Origin: Micromonospora carbonacea
GTDB taxonomy: Bacteria; Actinomycetota; Actinomycetes; Mycobacteriales; Micromonosporaceae
Assembly (NCBI RefSeq): GCF_014205165.1
Contig: NZ_JACHMZ010000001.1
Span: forward strand, 3,578,501 to 3,642,500
Direction: 5' to 3'
DNA: 64,000 nucleotides
The notes under the pieces were generated by a model. It searched no databases, was not told the DNA's origin, and saw nothing but the letters and a program-made list of their open reading frames with translations. Numbering within the stretch: position 1 is the first letter of the stretch; every line of letters starts with the position of its first letter. Below are positions 17,243-25,725 of the stretch, piece by piece. The position numbers and the translations under genes are program-made.

Positions 17243-18367
17243 TTAGGAGGCGACAGCGCCACCGGTGGCCGCCCTCGGGCGGCCCGGGTCCGCAGTGCGA
17301 TGCGGATCCGGGCCGACACGGACGGCGTCGGGGCTACCGGTCCCAGGAGCGGGTCCGGTGGAGTCGCGGATGACCAACTCGGTCTGGAGCATTACCTGTG
17401 CGGTGGTGCGACGGGCGCCGACTGCCGTGCCCCTGCCGACGCCCCGGGGTCCCCGCGGCGCGTCGGTGTCCTGTTGCAGCAGCATGTCGACGGCCGTCCG
17501 GCCGGCGGCCGCGGTAGGCGTGGCCACCGTCGTCAACTTGGGCCGGGTGAGCCGGCTCAGGGCGATGTCGTCGATGCCGACGACGCTGACGTCCTGCGGC
17601 ACCCGGACCCCGAGGGCGTCGAGGCCCTCGATCAGCCCGATCGCCATCAGGTCGTTGTAGGCGAGCACGGCGGTGACGCCGCTGCGCTGGACGTGTTCGG
17701 CCAGCGCGAGGCCGCCGTGCTCGGTGGGCGGGTTGGGGCCGAGGACGGTCAGCTCCGCGCCGCCGGCCCGGGCCGCGGCGGCGGCCGAGCGGCGGATCTC
17801 CCGGCTGGTCCACGAGCCGCGCGGCCCGCTGAGCAGGCCGATCGCGGTGTGCCCGAGGCCGACCAGGTGCTCGATGGCCGAGCGGGCGCCCTGGCCGACG
17901 TCCATCATCACGCAGGGCAGGCCGGTCACCTGGCGGTTTATCACCACCAGCGGGACCTCGCGGCTGAGCTGCTCGATGAGGCTGTTGCTCATCCGGGGGC
18001 TGCACAGCAGCACCCCGTCGACCTGCTTGGCCAGGGCGTGGACCAGTTCCTCCTCGGCCGTCGGGTCCTCGTTGGTGTCCGCGACGAAGATGTGGTAGTC
18101 GCGGTGCCGGGCCTGCCCCTCCGCCGCCTTGATCAGCGGCGGGAAGAACGGGTTGGCGATGTCGGCGATGATCAGGCCGATGTTGTGGGTGCGACCGGTG
18201 ATCAGGGCCCGCGCGGCGCGGTTGGGCCGGTAGCCCAGGTCCTCCGCGCAGGCCAGCACCCGGACCCGGGTCTCCGGGTTGACCAGGTGCGGTGCGGAGA
18301 ACGTGCGGGATACCGTCGAGATGTGCACGCCGGAGGCCCGTGCGACGTCCCTGATGGTGACTGGCAC
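17243..18367 (-). CDS. LacI-family transcriptional regulator of the uronate locus
   Basis: A 374-residue repressor from the GTG at 18367: VPVTIRDVARASGVHISTVS with the hinge-helix region, then RTHNIGLIIADIANPFFPPL and SVVGIDDIALSRLTRPKLTT in the ligand domain. The GTG is preferred over an upstream TTG at 18415 because GAAAGGG lies about 6 bases before it and the protein then starts at the DNA-binding helix. The C-terminal 45 residues are Pro/Gly/Arg-rich and beyond the usual family end. It is first in the importer operon and divergent from the catabolic operon, with LacI-type operators between. Confidence 0.9.
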   Translation of the reverse strand: MPVTIRDVARASGVHISTVSRTFSAPHLVNPETRVRVLACAEDLGYRPNRAARALITGRTHNIGLIIADIANPFFPPLIKAAEGQARHRDYHIFVADTNEDPTAEEELVHALAKQVDGVLLCSPRMSNSLIEQLSREVPLVVINRQVTGLPCVMMDVGQGARSAIEHLVGLGHTAIGLLSGPRGSWTSREIRRSAAAAARAGGAELTVLGPNPPTEHGGLALAEHVQRSGVTAVLAYNDLMAIGLIEGLDALGVRVPQDVSVVGIDDIALSRLTRPKLTTVATPTAAAGRTAVDMLLQQDTDAPRGPRGVGRGTAVGARRTTAQVMLQTELVIRDSTGPAPGTGSPDAVRVGPDPHRTADPGRPRAATGGAVAS

Positions 18368-18420
18368 GGCGGCCCTTTCGTCCGGTGTGGCTGCGGTCAC
18401 GTGGGGTGCCGCCAATTAAT

Positions 18421-18432
18421 GCAAACGGTTGC
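18421..18432. promoter_or_regulatory. LacI-type operator upstream of the regulator/importer operon
   Basis: GCAAACGGTTGC is a partial palindrome (GCAA-n-CG-n-TTGC) of the LacI-family type, located about 55 bases before the lacI gene start at 18367 and in the divergent intergenic region. Confidence 0.6.
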
Positions 18433-18569
18433 TCCAGTGTCAACGCTCGAAGGTTACGACCAGGTTTCGAACGGGCACGCATCATGCGTTCGTATGGTGC
18501 GAAAGTAGGACGAGGCACGCGGATTTTGTTTCCGTCGTTGACTCGCTGCGATCGATCGTGGTTTCTTCA

Positions 18570-18585
18570 CTGCAAACCTTTGCAG
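18570..18585. promoter_or_regulatory. Palindromic operator upstream of the catabolic operon
   Basis: CTGCAAACCTTTGCAG is a palindrome with 7-base arms around CC, 20 bases before the ATG at 18606. It shares the GCAAAC half-site with the site at 18421 and probably binds the same LacI-family regulator. Confidence 0.6.
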
Positions 18586-18605
18586 CCAGCCAGGAGGCCC
18601 ACGCG

Positions 18606-19934
18606 ATGTCTTCCAGAACCGGCGGACGGACCCGGCACGCCGTGGTGGGCACCGGGGCCCGGGCCGAGATGTTCGTCCGGGCGCTGGTGCGCGACCACGC
18701 CGACACCGCCGAGCTGGTCGCGTTCGCCGACGTCAACCAGGCCCGGATGGACGCGCACAACCGGTGGCTCGGCGAGCTGGGCCACCCGCCGGTGCCGACG
18801 TACCGCGCCGACGAGTTCGCCGCGATGCTGGCCAAGGAGCGGGTCGACACGGTCCTGGTCACCACCGTGGACGCCACCCACGACGAGTACATCGTCGCGG
18901 CCCTGCACGCCGGCTGCGACGTGGTCTCGGAGAAGCCGATGACCGTCGACGCGCCGCGCTGCCGGCGCATCCTGGACGCGGTCGCCGAGACCGGCCGGCA
19001 CGTCACCGTCGCGTTCAACTACCGCTACAACCCCCTGCACGAGCAGCTGCGCCGGCTGCTCGCCGACGGCGCGGTGGGCGAGATCGGGTCGGTGCACTTC
19101 GAGTGGCTGCTCGACGTGCGGCACGGCGCGGACTACTTCCGGCGCTGGCACCGCGACAAGGCCAACTCCGGCGGGCTGATGGTGCACAAGGCCAGCCACC
19201 ACTTCGACCTGGTCAACTGGTGGCTCGACGCCACGCCGGTCGAGGTCTACGCCGCCGGCCGGCTGTTCTTCTACGGCGACGCCGGCCGCCGGCACGGCTA
19301 CGCCCGCGACTACGAGCGCGCGCACGACGCCCCGGCCGCCGCCGACGACCCGTTCGCGCTGCGGATGGCCGAGCACCCCCGGCTGCGGGAGCTGTACCTC
19401 GACGCCGAGGACGAGGACGGTTACCACCGCGACCAGAACGTCTTCGCCCCCGGCGTCACCATCGAGGACGACATGGCCGTGCTGGCCCGCTACTCCACCG
19501 GCGCGACGATGACCTACCACCTCACCGCGTACGCCCCCTGGGAGGGCTACCGGGTGATGGTCAACGGCAGCCGGGGCCGCCTCGAACTGGAGGTCGTGGA
19601 GAGCGAGTTCGTCAGCCCGCAGGCCGCCGGCGCGCTCAAGGGCGCGGCGCTGCACGGCACCGAGGCCGCCGCCGAGGGCGGCTCGGCCACGCTCACGCTG
19701 CGCCCCTACTGGCAGCCGCCGCGGCGCATCGAGGTCGAGGGCTACACCCGGCAGGGCCACGGCGGCGCGGACGCCCGGATGACCCGGGTGCTCTTCGGCG
19801 GCGCGACGGACCCGCTGCGCCGGGCGGCCACCGCCCGCGACGGGGCCCTCGCGCTGCTCACCGGCCTGGCCGCCAACCGGTCCTTCGAGACCGGCCAGGC
19901 CGTCCGGGTGGCCGACCTGCTCTCCCTGCCCTGA
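18606..19934 (+). CDS. Gfo/Idh/MocA-family oxidoreductase
   Basis: A 442-residue NAD(P)-dependent dehydrogenase: Rossmann motif HAVVGTGARAEMFVRALVRD, the EKPMT motif with catalytic lysine in DVVSEKPMTVDAPRCRRILD, and a long C-terminal domain with GGLMVHKASHHFDLVNWWLD. An AGGAGG lies about 8 bases before the ATG. It opens the plus-strand uronate operon. The long C-terminal domain resembles enzymes acting on larger glycosides or sugar acids; the substrate is open. Confidence 0.85.
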   Translation: MSSRTGGRTRHAVVGTGARAEMFVRALVRDHADTAELVAFADVNQARMDAHNRWLGELGHPPVPTYRADEFAAMLAKERVDTVLVTTVDATHDEYIVAALHAGCDVVSEKPMTVDAPRCRRILDAVAETGRHVTVAFNYRYNPLHEQLRRLLADGAVGEIGSVHFEWLLDVRHGADYFRRWHRDKANSGGLMVHKASHHFDLVNWWLDATPVEVYAAGRLFFYGDAGRRHGYARDYERAHDAPAAADDPFALRMAEHPRLRELYLDAEDEDGYHRDQNVFAPGVTIEDDMAVLARYSTGATMTYHLTAYAPWEGYRVMVNGSRGRLELEVVESEFVSPQAAGALKGAALHGTEAAAEGGSATLTLRPYWQPPRRIEVEGYTRQGHGGADARMTRVLFGGATDPLRRAATARDGALALLTGLAANRSFETGQAVRVADLLSLP

Positions 19935-20050
19935 CCGACCGCGCCCCGGGCGCGCCGCCGTCGCGGCCCGCCCCGGCGGGGCCGGCCGGCGCTGCCCGGC
20001 CCCGCCGGCCCGTCCCCGCACCATCGACCGCATCCGAGGAGCCATCCGAC

Positions 20051-21481
20051 GTGCCGACCACCTCCCGACCCGACCTGCTCCTCCCCGCCGACCCGGGCCT
20101 GCGCGCCCTGGCCCGGCAGCTGTACGCGCTGGCGGCGGAGCAACCGATCATCTCCCCGCACGGGCACGTCGACCCGGCCCTGCTGGCCGAGGACCAGCCC
20201 TTCCCGGACCCGTCCCGGCTGATCATCGTGCCCGACCACTACCTGACCCGGATGCTGCTCAGCCAGGGCGTGCCCCCGGCCGAGCTGGGCGTCCCGACGG
20301 TGGACGGCAGCCCGGTGGAGACCGACGGCCGGAAGATCTGGCGGCGCTTCGTCGACGGCTGGCACCTGTTCCGGGGCACCCCGTCGCGGCTGTGGCTGGA
20401 GCAGACCCTCACCGAGGTCTTCGGGGTCGACACCCCGCTGTCCCCCGCCACCGCCGACGCCGTGTACGACGAGGTCGCGGCCCGCCTCGCCGAGCCCGCG
20501 TTCCGGCCCCGGGCCCTGTTCGACCGGTTCCGCATCGAGGTGCTGGCCACCACCGAGTCGCCCCTGGACGACCTGGCCCAGCACGCGAAGCTCGCCGCCG
20601 ACGGCTGGGGCGGCCCCGGCGGCAAGGTGGTCACCACGTTCCGCCCGGACAACGTGGTCGACATGGAGTTCGACAACTGGGCCGGCAACGTCGAGCGGCT
20701 CGGTGCGGTCGCCGGGGAGGACACCGGCACGTACGCCGGCTTCCTGGCCGCCCTGCGGCGACGCCGGGAGGCGTTCATCGCCGCCGGCGCGACCTGCTCC
20801 GACCACGGCCACCCGACCGCGCAGACCCTGGACCTCGACGCCCGGGAGGCCGCGGCGCTGTTCGAGCGGGGCCTGCGCGGCACGGCCGACGCCGCCGACG
20901 CGGAGGCGTTCCGGGCGCACATGCTGCTGGAGTTCGCCCGGATGTCGCTCGACGACGGCCTGGTGATGCAGCTGCACCCCGGCTCGGTGCGCAACCACAA
21001 CCGCTGGCTGTACGCCCGGCACGGCCGCGACGTCGGCGGCGACATCCCGCAGGCCACCGAGTACCTGCACGCGCTCACCCCGCTGCTGGACGCCCACGGC
21101 AACGACCCCCGGCTGCGGGTGGTGGTCTACACCCTCGACGAGTACACCTTCACCCGGGAGCTGGCCCCCCTCGCCGGCGGCTACGCGGCCCTCTACCTCG
21201 GCGCGCCCTGGTGGTTCCTGGACTCCCCCGAGGTGCTGCGCCGGTTCCGGGAGGCGGTCACCGAGACCGCCGGCTTCTACAACACGGCCGGGTTCGTCGA
21301 CGACACCCGGGCGTTCTGCTCCATCCCGGTGCGGCACGACGTGGCCCGCCGGGTCGACGCCGGCTTCCTCGCCCGGCTGGTCGCCGAGCACCGGCTGACC
21401 GAGGACGAGGCCGCCGAGACGATCGTCGACCTCGCCTACCGCCTGCCCAAGAGGGTCTACAAGATCGGGGAACAGCTGTGA
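20051..21481 (+). CDS. uxaC: Uronate isomerase (glucuronate/galacturonate isomerase)
   Basis: A 476-residue amidohydrolase-superfamily enzyme converting D-glucuronate to D-fructuronate and D-galacturonate to D-tagaturonate. Family landmarks are ISPHGHVDPALLAEDQPFPD (metal-binding His pair), IWRRFVDGWHLFRGTPSRLW, LATTESPLDDLAQH, MQLHPGSVRNHNRW and the C-terminal LAYRLPKRVYKIGEQL. Length matches UxaC (about 470). The GTG start follows GAGGAG. Its stop overlaps the next gene's start (GTGA). Confidence 0.95.
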   Translation: MPTTSRPDLLLPADPGLRALARQLYALAAEQPIISPHGHVDPALLAEDQPFPDPSRLIIVPDHYLTRMLLSQGVPPAELGVPTVDGSPVETDGRKIWRRFVDGWHLFRGTPSRLWLEQTLTEVFGVDTPLSPATADAVYDEVAARLAEPAFRPRALFDRFRIEVLATTESPLDDLAQHAKLAADGWGGPGGKVVTTFRPDNVVDMEFDNWAGNVERLGAVAGEDTGTYAGFLAALRRRREAFIAAGATCSDHGHPTAQTLDLDAREAAALFERGLRGTADAADAEAFRAHMLLEFARMSLDDGLVMQLHPGSVRNHNRWLYARHGRDVGGDIPQATEYLHALTPLLDAHGNDPRLRVVVYTLDEYTFTRELAPLAGGYAALYLGAPWWFLDSPEVLRRFREAVTETAGFYNTAGFVDDTRAFCSIPVRHDVARRVDAGFLARLVAEHRLTEDEAAETIVDLAYRLPKRVYKIGEQL

Positions 21482-22782
21482 GTGTCAGGATCACCTCCGT
21501 CGACGTGCACGACGTGCGCTTCCCGACCGCGGCGGCCGGCGACGGCTCGGACGCGATCAACAAGGGCGACTACTCGGCGACGTACGTCGAGCTGGGCACC
21601 GACGCCGGGGTGGTCGGCGCGGGCTTCACCTTCACCAACGGGCGGGGCAACGAGATCACCTGCGCCGCCGTGCGGGCCCTGGCCCACCACGTGCGGGGCC
21701 GTACGGTCGAGGAGATCGTCGCCGAGCCGGTGACGTTCTGGCGCTCGCTCAGCGCCGACGTGCAGCTGCGCTGGCTGGGCCCGGAGAAGGGCGTCATCCA
21801 CATGGCGACCGGCGCGCTGGTCAACGCCGTGTGGGACCTGCGGGCCAAGCTCGCCGGCAAGCCGATGTGGCGGTTCCTCGCCGAGCTGCCCACCGAGGAG
21901 CTCGTGGCCAGCATCGACTTCCACCACATCACCGACGCCCTCACCCCCGACGAGGCGGCGACCATCCTCGACAAGGGCCGCGACGGAATGGCCGACCGGG
22001 TCGCCCTGCTGGAGCGCGACGGCTTCCCCTCGTACACCACCTCGGTCGGGTGGCTCGGCTACCCCGACGAGAAGGTCCGGGCGCTGACCCGGGAGGCGTA
22101 CGCGGCGGGCTGGCGGGCGATGAAGATGAAGGTCGGCGGCCCGCCGGCCGACGACCTGCGCCGGGCGCGGATCATCCGCGCCGAGATCGGCCCGGACGCG
22201 CTGCTGATGATGGACGCCAACCAGGTGTGGGACGTCGACGAGGCGATCACCAACATGACGGCGCTGGCGGAGGTCGACCCGTACTGGATCGAGGAGCCGA
22301 CGCACGCCGACGACATCCTCGGCCACGCCCGGATCGCCCGCGCGGTGACCGAGCTGACCGGCGGCCGGTGCCGGGTCGCCACCGGCGAGGTGGCCGCCAA
22401 CCGGGTGATCTTCAAGCAGCTGCTCCAGGCCGAGGCGATCGGCGTCATGCAGATCGACGCCTGCCGCGTCGGCGGGGTCAACGAGGTGCTCGCGGAGATC
22501 GTCATGGCGGCGAAGTTCGGCGTGCCGATCTGCCCGCACGCCGGCGGCGTCGGCCTCTGCGAGTACGTGCAGCACCTGGCCGTCTTCGACTTCCTGCGCG
22601 TCGGCGCCAGCCTCGACGGCCGGATGGTCGAGTACGTCGACCACCTGCACGAGCACTTCGTCGACCCGGTCCGCACCCGGGACGGGCGCTACCTGCTGCC
22701 CACCGCGCCCGGCTACAGCGCCACCATGCGCCCCGGGTCGATCGCCGAGTTCCGCTTCCCGGACGGCCCGGCATGGCGGTGA
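21478..22782 (+). CDS. L-fuconate dehydratase-type enolase-superfamily enzyme
   Basis: A 434-residue acid-sugar dehydratase. The N-terminal DVRFPTAAAGDGSDAINKGD motif is diagnostic of the fuconate dehydratase (FucD/ENOSF1) branch. Catalytic and metal residues are visible: Lys216 and Lys218 in MKMKVG, Asp246 in MMDANQVW, Glu272 in WIEEPTH, Glu304 in ATGEVAANR and His354 in CPHAGG. Known FucD enzymes, as I recall, accept several sugar acids including D-altronate. Here, between uronate isomerase and a uronate reductase, it may supply the missing altronate (or mannonate) dehydration to KDG. Starts and stops overlap both neighbours. Confidence 0.88.
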   Translation: MSVRITSVDVHDVRFPTAAAGDGSDAINKGDYSATYVELGTDAGVVGAGFTFTNGRGNEITCAAVRALAHHVRGRTVEEIVAEPVTFWRSLSADVQLRWLGPEKGVIHMATGALVNAVWDLRAKLAGKPMWRFLAELPTEELVASIDFHHITDALTPDEAATILDKGRDGMADRVALLERDGFPSYTTSVGWLGYPDEKVRALTREAYAAGWRAMKMKVGGPPADDLRRARIIRAEIGPDALLMMDANQVWDVDEAITNMTALAEVDPYWIEEPTHADDILGHARIARAVTELTGGRCRVATGEVAANRVIFKQLLQAEAIGVMQIDACRVGGVNEVLAEIVMAAKFGVPICPHAGGVGLCEYVQHLAVFDFLRVGASLDGRMVEYVDHLHEHFVDPVRTRDGRYLLPTAPGYSATMRPGSIAEFRFPDGPAWR

Positions 22783-24263
22783 CCGTGGGCGCGTCCCGCC
22801 TCGGGCTGGCCGCGCTGCGCCGGCTGCCCGAGGCCAGCCGGCCGCTGCTGCGCCCCGGCACCGTGCCGGCCGGCATCGTGCACCTGGGCCTCGGCGCGTT
22901 TCACCGCGCCCACCAGGCCGTCTACACGGAGGAGGCGGTCGGCGCTGCCGGCGGCGACTGGGGCATCGTCGGCGTCGCCCCGCGCAGCACCGACCTCGTC
23001 GAGGCGCTCGCCGCGCAGGACAACCTGTTCAGCGTGACCAGCATGTCCGCCGCCGGCGACAGCACCCGGGTGATCGGGGCCCTGGCCGGGGTCCGGCACG
23101 CGGCGAGCGACCCGGACGCCGTGGTCGCGCTGCTGGCCGACCCGGCGATCCGGGTGGTCACCCTGACCGTGACGGAGAAGGCCTACCAGCTCGACCCGGT
23201 GACCGGGCGGCTGCGCCCCGACCCGGCGCTCGCCGCCGACCTGGCCGGCGACGCGCCGCCGACGACGGTGCCCGGCCTGCTGGTGCGCGGGCTGGCCGCC
23301 CGGGCGGCGACCGACGCCGGGCCGGTCGCGCTGGTCAGCTGCGACAACCTGCCCGCCAACGGGGCCCGGCTGCGCGGGCTGGTCGAGCAGGCGCTGGCCC
23401 GCTCCGGCGCGTCCGACCGGGTGCTGTCCTGGGTGGCCGGGCAGGTCACGTTCCCCGGCACGATGGTGGACCGGATCGTGCCGGCCAGCACGGCCGAGAC
23501 CCTCGCCGCGGCCCGCGACGCGCTGGGCTTCGCCGACCTGGCGGCCGTGGCCGCCGAGCCGTACCGCCAGTGGGTGATCGAGGACGACTTCCCGGGCGGC
23601 CGGCCGGCGTGGGAGGTGGCCGGCGCGGTGCTCACCGACGACGCCGGGCAGTGGGAGCGGGTGAAGCTGCGCGGCCTCAACGGGCTGCACTCGGCCACCG
23701 CCTACCTGGGCGCCCTCGCCGGGCGGGAGACCGTCGCCGACGCGCTGGGCGTGCCCGGGCTGACCGGGGTGCTGCGCCGGCTGGTCGCCGAGGAGGTGGC
23801 GGTCAGCTTCACCCCGCCGGAGGGGGTGTCGATGGTGGCGTACGGCGACGAGGTGCTGGGGCGGTTCGCCAACCCGGCGATCCGCCACCGCACGCTCCAG
23901 ATCGCCATGGACGGCTCGCAGAAGCTGCCCCAGCGGGTGCTGCACACCATCGTGGACCTGCGCGCGGCGGGCCGGTCGGCCCGCTGGTCGGCGCTGGTGG
24001 TGGCCGCGTGGATGCGGTTCGTGTGCGGGACCGCCGACGACGGCACGGCGCTGCCGCTGGCCGACCCGCTCGCCGACCGGATCACCGGGGCGCTGGCCGC
24101 CTCCGGCGGCACCCCGGCCGGGGTGGTCGAGGCGCTGTTCGGGCTGCGGGAGGTCTTCCCCGCCGAGGTGGCCGGCGACGACGAGGTCCGCGCCGACGTC
24201 ACGGACTGGCTGACCGCCCTGCACCGGCACGGGGTCGCGGCGACCCTGGCGGGGGCGGCATGA
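22773..24263 (+). CDS. Mannitol dehydrogenase-family reductase, probable fructuronate/tagaturonate reductase
   Basis: A 496-residue polyol-specific long-chain dehydrogenase. The N-terminal NAD-binding part has GIVHLGLGAFHRAHQAVYTE, and the catalytic stretch is VKLRGLNGLHSATAYLGALA, with the K-x4-N-x2-H pattern of the family. It starts at the ATG at 22773, overlapping the dehydratase gene by 10 bases. With uronate isomerase upstream, reduction of fructuronate to mannonate or tagaturonate to altronate (UxuB/UxaB role) is the best reading; mannitol or arabitol oxidation is less likely in this context. Confidence 0.85.
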   Translation: MAVTVGASRLGLAALRRLPEASRPLLRPGTVPAGIVHLGLGAFHRAHQAVYTEEAVGAAGGDWGIVGVAPRSTDLVEALAAQDNLFSVTSMSAAGDSTRVIGALAGVRHAASDPDAVVALLADPAIRVVTLTVTEKAYQLDPVTGRLRPDPALAADLAGDAPPTTVPGLLVRGLAARAATDAGPVALVSCDNLPANGARLRGLVEQALARSGASDRVLSWVAGQVTFPGTMVDRIVPASTAETLAAARDALGFADLAAVAAEPYRQWVIEDDFPGGRPAWEVAGAVLTDDAGQWERVKLRGLNGLHSATAYLGALAGRETVADALGVPGLTGVLRRLVAEEVAVSFTPPEGVSMVAYGDEVLGRFANPAIRHRTLQIAMDGSQKLPQRVLHTIVDLRAAGRSARWSALVVAAWMRFVCGTADDGTALPLADPLADRITGALAASGGTPAGVVEALFGLREVFPAEVAGDDEVRADVTDWLTALHRHGVAATLAGAA

Positions 24264-24276
24264 GGACGGTGCCGGC

Positions 24277-25497
24277 ATGAGCGCCGGGGCGACCGGCGCG
24301 CCGCCCCGGGTGGCGGTCATCGGCGCGAATGGGCACGGCCGCTGGCACCGCCGGGTGATCGCGCCGCTGCACGAGGCCGGCCGGCTGCGCCTGGTCGCGC
24401 TGGTCGACGTACGCCCGATCGAGCCGGAGCCGGCGGCGGCGCTGCCGGCGGACGCGGCGGTCTTCACCGACCACGCGGAGATGCTGGCGGCGGCGAAGCC
24501 GGACGTGGTGGTGGTCTGTACCCCGCCGCACACCCACCTGCCGATCGCCCGGGACGTGCTGGCCGCCGGGGCGGACGTGCTGCTGGAGAAGCCGCCGGTG
24601 CTGTCGATGGCCGAGCACCGGCTGCTGGCCGCCGCCCTGGCCGAGACGGGCCGGGCCTGCCAGGTCGGTTTCCAGGCCCTCGGGTCGGCGGCGCTGGCCG
24701 AGCTGACGGCGGCGGTGGCGGCGGGGCGGCTCGGCACGGTCACCGGCATCGCCACGGTGGCCGCCTGGCAGCGCTCGGACGGCTACTACGCGCGGGCGCC
24801 CTGGGCGGGCCGGCGCACGCTGGACGGCCGCCCGGTGCTCGACGGGGCGCTGGCCAACCCGCTCGCCCACGCCGTGATGCAGTGCCTCGCCGTGGCCGAG
24901 GCCGTCACCGGCGCGCCGGTGCGGCCGGCGACGATCGAGCTGGAGCGCTACCGGGTGCGCCCCATCGAGGTGGACGACACGGCGGCCCTGCGGGTCGTGC
25001 CGCGCGCCGGGCCGCCGATCGTGGCGGCGGTGACCCTGGCCGGCGAGGACTTCGTCGCCGGGGAGGTGCTCGTGACGGGCTCGGCCGGGCGGGCGGTGCT
25101 GGAGTATCCGACGGACCGGCTGCTGCTGCCCGGCGACGACGCGCCCCGGGAGGTGCCGGGGCGGCGCGGCCTGCTGGAGAACCTGCTGGCGCACCGGGCC
25201 GACCCGGCCGGGACGCCGCTGATCGCTCCGCTGGCGCGCACGGCGCCGTTCACGGCCGTGCTGGAGGCGGTCCAGGCCGCGCCCGAGCCGACGCTGCTCG
25301 GCGGCGACCTGGTGACCGCGACCGGTCGGGGGCCGTACCGGGTGCTGACCGTGCGCGGCGTCAACGCGGCGCTGCGGGCGGCGGCCGCCTCCGGGGCGCT
25401 GCTGTCGGAGCTGGGTGTGCCGTGGGCGGTGCCGCCGGTGCGCACCGAACTGACACGGGAGGGGGCGGCCGAGGCGGGCCCGGTGCCGGGCCACTGA
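24277..25497 (+). CDS. Gfo/Idh/MocA-family oxidoreductase
   Basis: A 406-residue dehydrogenase with VAVIGANGHGRWHRRVIAPL (Rossmann) and DVLLEKPPVLSMAEHRLLAA (EKP catalytic lysine). It starts 13 bases after the reductase stop; a six-codon frame (MRTVPA) starting at the reductase stop ends on this start (ATGA), probably passing ribosomes along. Context points to uronate or pectin-derived sugar metabolism; the DUF6807-like partner of such enzymes is encoded at 12479. Confidence 0.82.
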   Translation: MSAGATGAPPRVAVIGANGHGRWHRRVIAPLHEAGRLRLVALVDVRPIEPEPAAALPADAAVFTDHAEMLAAAKPDVVVVCTPPHTHLPIARDVLAAGADVLLEKPPVLSMAEHRLLAAALAETGRACQVGFQALGSAALAELTAAVAAGRLGTVTGIATVAAWQRSDGYYARAPWAGRRTLDGRPVLDGALANPLAHAVMQCLAVAEAVTGAPVRPATIELERYRVRPIEVDDTAALRVVPRAGPPIVAAVTLAGEDFVAGEVLVTGSAGRAVLEYPTDRLLLPGDDAPREVPGRRGLLENLLAHRADPAGTPLIAPLARTAPFTAVLEAVQAAPEPTLLGGDLVTATGRGPYRVLTVRGVNAALRAAAASGALLSELGVPWAVPPVRTELTREGAAEAGPVPGH

Positions 25498-25627
25498 AAA
25501 CGCGCTGCAAACGGCGGGCGACGGCCGGTCCCGCATATCGGGCGCAACCACCGCGTTCGGGGCCGCGAACGGTCGGGTGAATGCTGCTTGTCATGATTCG
25601 GTGCAACATAGCTGCATATAGAAATCA

Positions 25628-25657
25628 TTGACTCACTTGAGTGATTTTCCTTACGGT
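25628..25657 (+). promoter_or_regulatory. Promoter and palindrome upstream of the pectate lyase gene
   Basis: TTGACT (25628-25633) and TACGGT (25652-25657) are separated by 18 bases, predicting a start near 25664 and a 60-base leader. The palindrome ACTCACTTGAGT (25631-25642) overlaps the -35 box and could be an operator. The whole 25498-25725 gap is AT-richer than its surroundings. Confidence 0.55.
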
Positions 25658-25725
25658 CAGTCGTACCGGCGTCCCGTGCCCGTCACGGGATCCGCCGCAC
25701 CGACAGACCCCTTCGGAGAGTCCTC

